The notes beneath the pieces were generated by a model that did no database searches, was not told the DNA's origin, and saw nothing but the letters and a program-made list of their open reading frames with translations. Position numbers and translations under genes: made by a program. This document shows positions 26,105-33,929 of a stretch of DNA of 64,000 bases, piece by piece; the stretch's first letter is position 1, and every line of letters begins with the position of its first letter. The stretch covers positions 22,607 through 86,606 of the forward strand of contig JAFYHC010000045.1 in assembly GCA_017539385.1 (NCBI GenBank), in the 5' to 3' direction. Source of the stretch: Solobacterium sp. GTDB taxonomy: Bacteria; Bacillota_I; Bacilli_A; Erysipelotrichales; Erysipelotrichaceae.

Positions 26105-29100
26105 ATGAATAAACCGCGTATCTTCATATCCTATAAAGGCGTCAATATCAGCCGGATGGAACGTGTGCGTGAACTGCTGGCTTCTTTTGGTGCTGTTCCC
26201 CGCTGCGACAAAGAATTCATACGGGAAGGTGAGAATTATCTGGACCGTATCCCTGCTGTTCTTGGAGCGGAAGCAGATGCGGTCATATGCCTTGTCACAA
26301 AGGACATGAGCGATGCCCCGCTGCAGTGCAAGCGCGAAGTGGATTATGCCAATCAGCTTCATAAGCCTCTTTTCTGCATCCGTTATGGTCTGGAAGATGT
26401 CGATGCCGGTCTCATCTATCCCACGATGACCGCCGACTGGATCTGGATCCAGGATCCCGATGATAGAGACAAAGAAGCAGAAACGCTGCAGAAGATCACA
26501 GAAGCCCTGCAAAAGGATGCCGTCCACCTGAACCATACCGATACACAGGCCGTTCTTCTGGATCAGGCAAATGACTGCACCGCTATCTTTGCACGTCTTC
26601 CTGCACCGTCTTTGCCGCATCCGTTTTTCAAGGAGATCCTGCCATGGATCGAAACACCAAACAAGCGTCTGGATACGGACGGTATGGCAGACCTTCTGCA
26701 GAAGAAAGAAGCTTCCTGCATTCTGTTAACAGGAGAAGGCGGAGGCGGTAAATCAACGTTCCTGCGTCATCTCTGCATCGTCCTGCAAAAGCGGGGATGC
26801 CTGCCGGTGTATATTCCGGTACGCCTGCTGAACCAGACAGAATATGCCGGTGCACATCCGTTATTTCACTATATCGGCAAAGAGATCCTGCATCTTTCTC
26901 CATATACCGTGGACTATGCCAGCTTCCTGAAGGAGTTCTTTACAAAGCTTTGTCCGCTGTATCCGTTTGTTTTTCTGATCGATGGCTATAACGAAGCTTC
27001 TTCGTTTGAGCAGCTGCGGGAAGATCTTTTTACATTACATGGCATACCTTCTCTGCAGATGATCGTGTCCAGCCGCAGCCAGAGCGGCTTTGAACAGCGT
27101 CCGGGATGGACGTTTGCCTCAGCACTTGCTTTGACGGATGAACAGATTCGTCAGCTGAATGCCAATCATCCGGTGAAGATCCTGACAGACCTGAATGACC
27201 GCATCTTTGATCTGATGCGCAGTCCACTGTTGCTGACAATGATGTTAAATGCCTATGACCGCGAAGATTACGAAGCACTGCGGGAAGAAGACCTGTCCAA
27301 TGACGGCATAGCGGATCTGATCAACCGATGCATCATTGCCCGCCTGCCCAAAGAAGACACCCGGGAAAACGTCTTCCTGCATGCCGGAATACGCATTCTG
27401 ATGCCTCTTGCGGCAGCGCAGATGTATTTTTCCGGCCGTCTGAAAGATTCCATCGTTGACCTTTATGAGATCTCGGGAGCACTGGACGAATTGACCGAAA
27501 CGGTATTACTGCCGCTGCGGCGCCGTCTTGCCTCGTTATTGGATATGCGCTATGACATCGATAAGATGACGCATGCCCAGGAATACATGGTGGACTATGC
27601 ACGCTGTCTCAAAGAAGACCCGGAAGTTTTTCTGCAGAAACAGATCATTCCTGCCAATTCTTTCCTGCGGAATGAATTGAGATTTCTGGAAGGAAACATG
27701 GATGAGGAGATGCGCTGGACACACCAGACCCTTTTAGACTGGTTTATTGCCCGGGGAATTGTCCTGATGGCACGCATGTCTTCTTTCCGGAATATGGAAG
27801 AAGCTTCCCGGATCTGCGAAGACTGGATGGAGCACACAGCAAGTCCGATTACCGATCAGCAGACCGATCCTGCATACGATGACTGTGCTGAGATCGGCGA
27901 ACTGGTCTACGGCATGTTAAAAGACACATTCTTCTCCAGAGGATACCGGAATTTACTGCTCAATGTATCCAACGCAAACGGTCTTCACAAATCCACCGGC
28001 ACCTATGCCGTGACCCGTTCTGCCTTTTTGCAGGCAGAACGAGACTATGGGGATACCCCGGAAAAAGACCCGGATGCCTATGTATGGCTGAATGGAAAGA
28101 TTGCTTCTGCCGCATATGGCCTGTGCCATCTCAACGGCGGAATTCCCGAGGGCATATCGGAAAAGGACGTTGTACTGGATGCAGTGCGTATTTTTGAACA
28201 GTGTACGAACAACCTGAATTCCTATCCTTCTGCGACAATCGAACAGCAGCGTGCAAAGAAGATGGAGCTGCAGCGCTACGGAACACTGATTGGGGCAGCC
28301 TGGCAAAGGCTCAGCCGGCTGAGCAAAGATCCGGCCGAACAAAAAGAACTGGATGAAAAAGCATTGGATATTTCCCTGCGCATTCTCAAAGAGCGTCAGG
28401 AATTCCGGAAAGAACTCGAGGAAGACCCCAATACACCGCTGGATCAGATCCGTGAAGTTCATATGCGTCTTGCCATGAGCACTGCCTCTGCCGGTTCCTG
28501 CTGGTTCAAGCTTGGCAGATACGATGAGGCACTTGCCTGCCAGAAAGAAGCCATGGAACTGCGGCGTCAGTTCCTTGCCATTCCGGCATATGCGGACAAG
28601 CATCCCCGCGTGCTGAATCAGATCAATGAAAACCGGGTGCGTATTCTTGGCTGCCAGATTCTGATCGGGACAGAAGAGCCATCCGACATCGGACAGTGGT
28701 GTGAAGAATTCCGCGCTTTGTCCATGGAGGCAAAAAACGGCAATTATTACAGCGAACTGTACAATATTGCCAATAATTTCCGCAGTCTTCTCACCATGCT
28801 GGAAAAGCATCCTGATCTTCTTACCGAAGAGGTTCAAAGGGATGTGGAAGAGACGGCACGTATCCTGAGTGATGCATACAACAGCCGCCGGCGTGACCGG
28901 ATCAATCTGATCCAGGAAGTGCCATGGGTGCGTCTATGTACAGCACCGGTATCTTTGTCCAAAGCGGATCAGATCCGCTTCATGGAGGATTCCATACAGC
29001 ATTTCCTGCTTTCAAAGCCATTCAGGCGCCTGTTGGCAATGTATCATTGCCCATATACACTGACCGGAGATCTGAAGCAGGATCTTGAAGCACTCAATGC

Positions 29101-29854
29101 ATTTGTGGAACGCTGGGATTACCGCAAGGGAAAAGAACGGCAGGAAATTGCCGCAGCCGATCCAATCGCCGCTTCCCATCGCAAAGAGATCATGGAAATC
29201 GCCGATGCACTGGGCATGACGCGCCAGGAATACGCGCATATTACCAGCGCGGATTACATCCTGATCCTGGGCGGAGCGAATATGGCAAATAAGATGCGTG
29301 TGGTATTAGGCAAAGAGGTTGCCGATCATCTGCCTGACAGCCAGCCTGTCATCATTGCCCTTGGTGCGCAGCGTCCTCTTCCGGAAAAGGAAAAAGAAAA
29401 CATCCGGGATTTTGCACCGGATGCTGAGACGGAGTTTGATGCCATCTGTACCGGCATGGAGGATGTCTTCTCGTTACATGAGATCCTGCAGGATACGCAC
29501 GATGATAACGGCGGCATCCTGCGTGAATGGAAAGACCCGGACGGCAAACGGAAATATTACGCACTCTGTACCCCGTCCATCCATGGAAAACGTGCCAATA
29601 CGCGGGATACGTTCGAACATTTCCTGCAATTGTTCCATGTACCGGAAAAAGCCGAGATCACACTTGCGACCACGGCTCTCTACAACAACTATCAATTGTT
29701 ATCTCTTCTTCCCATCGCTCTGGAACACAATATCCATCTGTCCATAACCGGACGGCCGGTATTGCCCACAACGAAACTGAGCGGGGAAGCCTTCTTACAG
29801 GAAGTCAAGGCAGCTATCAATGCCATGTATGCATTCGTGCTGTCGGTTCACTGA
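26105..29854 (+). CDS. TIR-NACHT-TPR protein, NLR-like
   Basis: A 1249-residue STAND-type protein. The ATG at 26105 is chosen for GAGGTG just upstream; an ATG at 26093 has none. Residues about 4-110 are a TIR-like domain (RIFISYKGVNISRMERV, DAPLQCKREVDYA with Glu78). A NACHT-type NTPase follows: Walker A GEGGGGKST (about 210-218), Walker B FLIDGYNEA (about 290-298) and the sensor strand MIVSSRSQSG. Helical and TPR-like repeats occupy about 560-1000 (YDEALACQKEAMELRRQFL). The C-terminal 220 residues form an alpha/beta domain (YILILGGANMANKMRVVLG, LATTALYNNYQLLSLLP) I cannot assign; it may bind a nucleotide or sugar. Bacterial NACHT proteins are known antiphage sensors. It is the final gene of the operon and ends at a terminator. 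Trigger and effector here are inferred. Confidence 0.82.
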   Translation: MNKPRIFISYKGVNISRMERVRELLASFGAVPRCDKEFIREGENYLDRIPAVLGAEADAVICLVTKDMSDAPLQCKREVDYANQLHKPLFCIRYGLEDVDAGLIYPTMTADWIWIQDPDDRDKEAETLQKITEALQKDAVHLNHTDTQAVLLDQANDCTAIFARLPAPSLPHPFFKEILPWIETPNKRLDTDGMADLLQKKEASCILLTGEGGGGKSTFLRHLCIVLQKRGCLPVYIPVRLLNQTEYAGAHPLFHYIGKEILHLSPYTVDYASFLKEFFTKLCPLYPFVFLIDGYNEASSFEQLREDLFTLHGIPSLQMIVSSRSQSGFEQRPGWTFASALALTDEQIRQLNANHPVKILTDLNDRIFDLMRSPLLLTMMLNAYDREDYEALREEDLSNDGIADLINRCIIARLPKEDTRENVFLHAGIRILMPLAAAQMYFSGRLKDSIVDLYEISGALDELTETVLLPLRRRLASLLDMRYDIDKMTHAQEYMVDYARCLKEDPEVFLQKQIIPANSFLRNELRFLEGNMDEEMRWTHQTLLDWFIARGIVLMARMSSFRNMEEASRICEDWMEHTASPITDQQTDPAYDDCAEIGELVYGMLKDTFFSRGYRNLLLNVSNANGLHKSTGTYAVTRSAFLQAERDYGDTPEKDPDAYVWLNGKIASAAYGLCHLNGGIPEGISEKDVVLDAVRIFEQCTNNLNSYPSATIEQQRAKKMELQRYGTLIGAAWQRLSRLSKDPAEQKELDEKALDISLRILKERQEFRKELEEDPNTPLDQIREVHMRLAMSTASAGSCWFKLGRYDEALACQKEAMELRRQFLAIPAYADKHPRVLNQINENRVRILGCQILIGTEEPSDIGQWCEEFRALSMEAKNGNYYSELYNIANNFRSLLTMLEKHPDLLTEEVQRDVEETARILSDAYNSRRRDRINLIQEVPWVRLCTAPVSLSKADQIRFMEDSIQHFLLSKPFRRLLAMYHCPYTLTGDLKQDLEALNAFVERWDYRKGKERQEIAAADPIAASHRKEIMEIADALGMTRQEYAHITSADYILILGGANMANKMRVVLGKEVADHLPDSQPVIIALGAQRPLPEKEKENIRDFAPDAETEFDAICTGMEDVFSLHEILQDTHDDNGGILREWKDPDGKRKYYALCTPSIHGKRANTRDTFEHFLQLFHVPEKAEITLATTALYNNYQLLSLLPIALEHNIHLSITGRPVLPTTKLSGEAFLQEVKAAINAMYAFVLSVH

Positions 29855-29880
29855 GACTGTTTCATGCAGTCTCTTTTTCA
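29853..29880 (+). terminator. Terminator of the TIR/NACHT operon, inside the end of murP
   Basis: Stem GAGACTG / CAGTCTC with loop TTTCATG, then TTTTT. It begins at the TGA of the NACHT gene and reaches into the last codons of the convergent murP gene. Confidence 0.85.
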
Positions 29881-31262
29881 TTTGCCTGTTGCGTTATTTC
29901 TGCAGGAATGAAAAACCAGGTGATCACAAATCCCATCGCATAGGAAATACACAGGCCGATCAGATAATCCAGCATGCACTGCGGCGCCATGATCGTTACA
30001 GCCGGAATTCCGGAAACGGAATAGGCAGTGCTCATGACATGGCGGATCATGCACCAGGCACCGCCAAAGCCCGCGCCAAGCCCCGCGGTCACAAATGGTT
30101 TTGCAAGAGGAAGCGTGACACCATAAATGAGCGGTTCACCGATACCCATGAATCCTGCCGGCACGGCGCCTTTGATGATATCCATGAGCCGCCTATTTCC
30201 CTTTTTGCGTGCTTTCCAATACAGTGCCAGTGCTGCACCTACCTGCCCTGCCCCGGCCATCGCAACCGTTGGAAACAGCGTCGTCGCTCCCATTTTTTCG
30301 ATCTGCAGGATATAGATCGGAAGCAGACCACGGTGCAGTCCGATCATGACCATCGGCAGGAAAAGCGCCGCCGCAATATACCCGGTCAGTGCACTGACAA
30401 TGACATTTTCGGAATTGAGAAACAGAGACAGGAATGACCCTATGCGCAATGCCAGCCATCCGCTTGCCGGCATCACCAGAAACAGATAGACCGGCATGAC
30501 TGCTGTCATGGTCAATAGTGGTGTAAACAGGGTATCCCATACCCCTTTCAGACGGGCATGCAGGAATTTTTCTGCTTTGGATAAGATCCATACGCCAAAG
30601 ATGACGCCCAATATGCCTCCGGATCCCGCGGACAGGATGGATTCATTCGGCAGAGATGGCTGATACCAGCCAAGCATCCTGGAGATCGTATCAACAACAG
30701 CAGAAAGCGAAGCACCGCCAAGCAGTCCTCCCAGCATGGGATCCGCCCCAAACTGCCTGGCACTCTGCATGCCGGTAAATACTGCAAGGTATCCCAGGAA
30801 TCCATTGGAAATCAGTACAAAGACATTGCGGATCACTTCTGTGATGGTATTATCCGGAAGAAGGGATGCCTGTACACAGATGCTGATGAGGCCGGCGATC
30901 CCGCTGGATAATCCCGCTGCCATGAAGGCAGGGATCATCGGTGTAAAGATATCGGAAAAGATGCGCAGGCGCGACAGGAAGCCGGTTGATGCAGCTTTGG
31001 GTGCTTCCTTGTTCTCTGCAGCAATATGCATTTCTGTCAGTACTTCTGCCGCTTTGCCCGGTCCGACCACCACCTGTACATATCCCGGTTCATCGTGGAT
31101 GACGCTGATCACATCCGGATGTGCATGCAAAGCATCATCCTTTACTTTTGACGGATCACTGACATTCAGGCGGACACGCGTCATACAGTTGACCGCATTG
31201 GTGATATTCTCTCTGCCGCCGGCTTCTTTCACAATATATTCTGCAAGTTCTTTTGCATTCAT
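29862..31262 (-). CDS. murP: PTS N-acetylmuramic acid-specific EIIBC component
   Basis: A 466-residue phosphotransferase permease. The EIIB domain is at the N-terminus, with the phosphocysteine in NAVNCMTRVRLNV (Cys about 26); a long EIIC membrane domain of about ten helices follows and includes GIGEPLIYGVTLPLAKPF, the substrate-site signature. There is no EIIA, as usual for MurP, so a separate glucose-type EIIA must serve it. It imports and phosphorylates N-acetylmuramic acid from wall turnover. The ATG at 31262 overlaps the murQ stop as ATGA and has GGAGAAAG before it; the ORF reads further upstream but only inside murQ. The partner gene makes the assignment strong. GlcNAc/sucrose-type relatives are the alternative. 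Confidence 0.88.
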   Translation of the reverse strand: MNAKELAEYIVKEAGGRENITNAVNCMTRVRLNVSDPSKVKDDALHAHPDVISVIHDEPGYVQVVVGPGKAAEVLTEMHIAAENKEAPKAASTGFLSRLRIFSDIFTPMIPAFMAAGLSSGIAGLISICVQASLLPDNTITEVIRNVFVLISNGFLGYLAVFTGMQSARQFGADPMLGGLLGGASLSAVVDTISRMLGWYQPSLPNESILSAGSGGILGVIFGVWILSKAEKFLHARLKGVWDTLFTPLLTMTAVMPVYLFLVMPASGWLALRIGSFLSLFLNSENVIVSALTGYIAAALFLPMVMIGLHRGLLPIYILQIEKMGATTLFPTVAMAGAGQVGAALALYWKARKKGNRRLMDIIKGAVPAGFMGIGEPLIYGVTLPLAKPFVTAGLGAGFGGAWCMIRHVMSTAYSVSGIPAVTIMAPQCMLDYLIGLCISYAMGFVITWFFIPAEITQQANEKETA

Positions 31263-32152
31263 ACTGCTTTCTCCACTGCCTGGCGCAGATGCCCGTCCGC
31301 CTTCTGCAGGCATACGTCTGCTTCTTCTGCATCACATCCCAGCAAAAGCATGGCAATCGCTGTTTTGCATCTGCCGCCTGCCGCCGCAAGTGCGCGCTCT
31401 GCTTCCTCTGCAGGCACTTCCGCTGCTTCGGAAACGATGCGTACTGCCCGTTTATGCAGCTTTGCATTGGACGGTACAACATCCACCATCCAGTTTCCGT
31501 ATGTCTTTCCCAGCAGCACCATAGCTGCTGTTGAGATCATATTCAGGATCATTTTCGTCGCTGTACCGGCTTTCAGACGCGTTGATCCGGTCAGTATCTC
31601 CGGACCGGTCACTGCTTCTATGGCAATGTCTGCTTCCTTGCCAATGGCAGAATCCTGACAGCACGCAATGGCTGCAGTATGACAGCCGCATGCACGTGCA
31701 TACGCAAGTGCAGCTTTGACATACGGTGTGCTGCCGCTTGCTGCAATGCCAATGACCATGTCCTTGTCACAGATCTGCAGTGCCTGCAGATCTGTTCCCG
31801 CCTGCGCCATATCGTCTTCTGCACCTTCTGCCGCATGTGTCAGTGCCTCTTTCCCGCCGGCGATCACACCAATGACCGTATCTGCAGGAACACCAAAGGT
31901 CGGCGGACATTCCGAAGCATCCAGTACGCCCAGACGCCCGCTCGTTCCTGCACCGGTATAGATCAGTCTGCCGCCGGCATGTATCGCCTCAGCAGCGTAT
32001 TCTGCTGTCTTTGCAATAGCAGTCAGTTGACTTTCCACTGCCTGCACAACGCCGGCATCTTCCCTGTTCATCTCTGTAACGATTTCCAATGCGGACATCG
32101 TATCCAGATGCAGTGTTGCCTGATTGCACTCTTCTGTCGTCTGTATTGCCAT
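31259..32152 (-). CDS. murQ: N-acetylmuramic acid 6-phosphate etherase
   Basis: A 297-residue cytoplasmic lyase with a SIS fold. It splits the lactyl ether of MurNAc-6-phosphate to give GlcNAc-6-phosphate and lactate, feeding wall sugars back to metabolism. Family motifs are plain: LIYTGAGTSGRLGVLDASEC (Glu of ASEC is catalytic in the family), IAASGSTPYV, AIEAVTGPEILTGSTRLKAG and VDVVPSNAKLHKRA. The usual family length is about 300. The ATG at 32152 has CAGGAG; an upstream in-frame start at 32209 would overlap the previous gene. It is coupled to murP by ATGA. No MurR regulator is seen here. Confidence 0.93.
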   Translation of the reverse strand: MAIQTTEECNQATLHLDTMSALEIVTEMNREDAGVVQAVESQLTAIAKTAEYAAEAIHAGGRLIYTGAGTSGRLGVLDASECPPTFGVPADTVIGVIAGGKEALTHAAEGAEDDMAQAGTDLQALQICDKDMVIGIAASGSTPYVKAALAYARACGCHTAAIACCQDSAIGKEADIAIEAVTGPEILTGSTRLKAGTATKMILNMISTAAMVLLGKTYGNWMVDVVPSNAKLHKRAVRIVSEAAEVPAEEAERALAAAGGRCKTAIAMLLLGCDAEEADVCLQKADGHLRQAVEKAV

Positions 32153-32205
32153 ATATACTCCTGCATTTATTATCCAATCATAATTCTTTGTATCGACAGC
32201 GGCTC

Positions 32206-33480
32206 TCACTGGATTTCTGTTCCCAATAATAATTTATATACAGGGATCACCTCTATTGTCAGTCCATCTTTTATGATTGTGCTTTCTTCTTCCTGCGTCA
32301 CGATCATCAGACGCTTTACACCTTTTGTCTTCTGTGCAAAAGATATCAGACTTCTGGTCTCCCGTTCTTCTGCCTCGGCTAAACTATATGCAACTTGTAT
32401 AGCACAGTTTTTTTCCGGAAGATAGAAATCAATATCTATGCCTGTCTGGTTCGATTTAAAATAATATACCTCTTCACCGTACCTGCGTTTCAAGTAAACT
32501 GCGACGGCATTCTCCAAAAGCGCTGATGGTTTATCAACCAGAAATAACGATAATAAGCCATTATCATAAAAATAAAATCTGGGAGTGCCTTCTTTTTCAG
32601 CAAACTTAAAGACATAATTTCTATTTCTGAACAGAAGATATGCATTTTCTGCATAAGAAACATATTCGATCATAGAATCTGTTGAAGTCTTAATGCCTGC
32701 TGCTTTTACATTTGCGGCCAGCGTATTAAATGAAATCTCATGCATTACTGTTTCAGCTATTTTCTTAATCATAAGCCTGAGCGCCATCTTATTCTTAACG
32801 CTTTCCCGCTCGACAATGTCGCCAAGAAGAACTTTCTCATAGACACTCTTAACATATTCTCTTTTTTGGTTTAACAGCTGTGCCTCAGGGAATCCGCCAT
32901 TCATTATATATTCCTGGCATCCTTTTCGTATCTTTGCCAATTTAGAAGAAGTCAGGAGTGCTTTTTCATCATGAGGTATTTTTTTATATTCAAGTGATTC
33001 ACTCAGTGAAAAAGACATAATCATTTTGGACAAATACCTTCCGCCAAGAACTTTTTCCATCTCAGAACTAAGCATTTTTGCATTGCTTCCTGTAATATAT
33101 ACATGTTTTTTCTGATCAGCCATTCTTCTGGCAAAGTGTTCCCATCCATCTATAAGCTGTATTTCATCAAAAAAATAGTAGATTTCTTTTTCATCTGTTA
33201 ATTCATACGCTGTCTCGACAATATCATTAAAATCATTTTTGCTGAAACCTAACAGTCTGTCATCCTCAAAATTGATATAAATAATCTGTGACCAGTCACA
33301 TCCTGATTCAACCAGTTCTCGTGCAATCTTGTATAAGAGAGTTGATTTTCCCGCTCTCCTTAGTCCGACCAGAATGTAATTGATATTCTTTTCAAAATCG
33401 TATTCACGGTCAATGATTTCGGCATTTTGTATTATTTCGATCTGTTCCAAAATAACCTGTTTCAATACTCTATGATTCAT
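32206..33480 (-). CDS. AAA-family ATPase with DUF4143 domain
   Basis: A 424-residue ATPase of the AAA_14/DUF4143 group common in anaerobes. Walker A is VGLRRAGKSTLLYK (about residues 36-49), Walker B is IYYFFDEIQ and the sensor strand HVYITGSNAKML. The C-terminal DUF4143 part is a PD-(D/E)XK-like fold: YYFKSNQTGIDIDFYLPEKN and CAIQVAYSL, where the D..D and QV stand where nuclease residues sit. The ATG at 33480 has GGGGAG. The gene is clearly richer in A and T than its neighbours, which suggests recent transfer. Upstream lies a row of three palindromes. The biological role of this family is unclear; an addiction or defence role is often guessed. Confidence 0.85.
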   Translation of the reverse strand: MNHRVLKQVILEQIEIIQNAEIIDREYDFEKNINYILVGLRRAGKSTLLYKIARELVESGCDWSQIIYINFEDDRLLGFSKNDFNDIVETAYELTDEKEIYYFFDEIQLIDGWEHFARRMADQKKHVYITGSNAKMLSSEMEKVLGGRYLSKMIMSFSLSESLEYKKIPHDEKALLTSSKLAKIRKGCQEYIMNGGFPEAQLLNQKREYVKSVYEKVLLGDIVERESVKNKMALRLMIKKIAETVMHEISFNTLAANVKAAGIKTSTDSMIEYVSYAENAYLLFRNRNYVFKFAEKEGTPRFYFYDNGLLSLFLVDKPSALLENAVAVYLKRRYGEEVYYFKSNQTGIDIDFYLPEKNCAIQVAYSLAEAEERETRSLISFAQKTKGVKRLMIVTQEEESTIIKDGLTIEVIPVYKLLLGTEIQ

Positions 33481-33490
33481 ACTCTCCCCC

Positions 33491-33577
33491 ATTATCGTAC
33501 TCGCACTATAATTATTGCATATTTATATCGTGCATACACGATATAAATATAATTTCTTGTCGTATTTGCACGATATA
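33491..33577. promoter_or_regulatory. Three tandem palindromic operators before the DUF4143 ATPase gene
   Basis: Three related inverted repeats stand about 33-34 bases apart centre to centre (about three helical turns). The best is at 33519-33550: a perfect 14-base arm ATATTTATATCGTG with a CATA centre. The two flanking, weaker copies are at 33491-33510 (ATTATCGTACTCGCACTATA) and 33558-33577 (TGTCGTATTTGCACGATATA). The shared core is ATCGTG(C/T)A..(G/T)CACGAT. Phased placement next to the promoter of one gene fits cooperative repressor binding. The regulator is not in the vicinity unless the ATPase itself binds. Confidence 0.65.
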
Positions 33578-33585
33578 AACAGCCA

Positions 33586-33628
33586 TAAAAATACAGCCTC
33601 CGGATCATTTGATCCAGAGGCTGTATTC
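33586..33628 (-). terminator. Long hairpin terminator of the signalling operon
   Basis: Outer stem AATACAGCCTC / GAGGCTGTATT (33590-33600 with 33617-33627), continued by an inner GGATCATTTGATCC. On the minus strand it is followed by TTTTTATGG, just after the lone RyR gene stop. Confidence 0.85.
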
Positions 33629-33630
33629 AC

Positions 33631-33915
33631 TCAGTCTTCTTTGCGGATGGTATATCCCATCTTTACGATCAGACGAAGAGTTTCCATGGCCGTATTGCGG
33701 TCATAGTCCTTCTCACTGTCCGGGAGTTCATCATATGGAATCAGAAGCGGTGTTGTCTTCTTTTCCTGATCTTTGAACTCTCCATAGGTCCATCCTTCCT
33801 CCATCCGGCCGCGTGCCCATACCTCATGGACATTCTCAGCGATCTTTTCCGTCAGCTGCAGGAGTTCTTCCGGCAGTTCTACTGTGGAGGTATCGATTGG
33901 TTTTGGTATATACAT
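33631..33915 (-). CDS. Stand-alone RyR domain protein
   Basis: A 94-residue protein that is a single RyR domain, first known from ryanodine receptors and present in bacteria and phages. Typical marks are IPKPIDTSTVELPEELLQLT, ENVHEVWARGRMEEGW (the family N-V-H-x-x-W-A...GW), LIPYDELPDSEKDYDRNTA and the end IVKMGYTI. No membrane helix. AAAGGAT lies 8-9 bases before the ATG. It is 15 bases after the kinase-RyR-nuclease gene and closes the operon. It could bind the same small ligand as the RyR modules in its neighbours or compete with them. The domain assignment is strong; the role is unknown. Confidence 0.92.
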   Translation of the reverse strand: MYIPKPIDTSTVELPEELLQLTEKIAENVHEVWARGRMEEGWTYGEFKDQEKKTTPLLIPYDELPDSEKDYDRNTAMETLRLIVKMGYTIRKED

Positions 33916-33929
33916 GGCGGGTATCCTTT

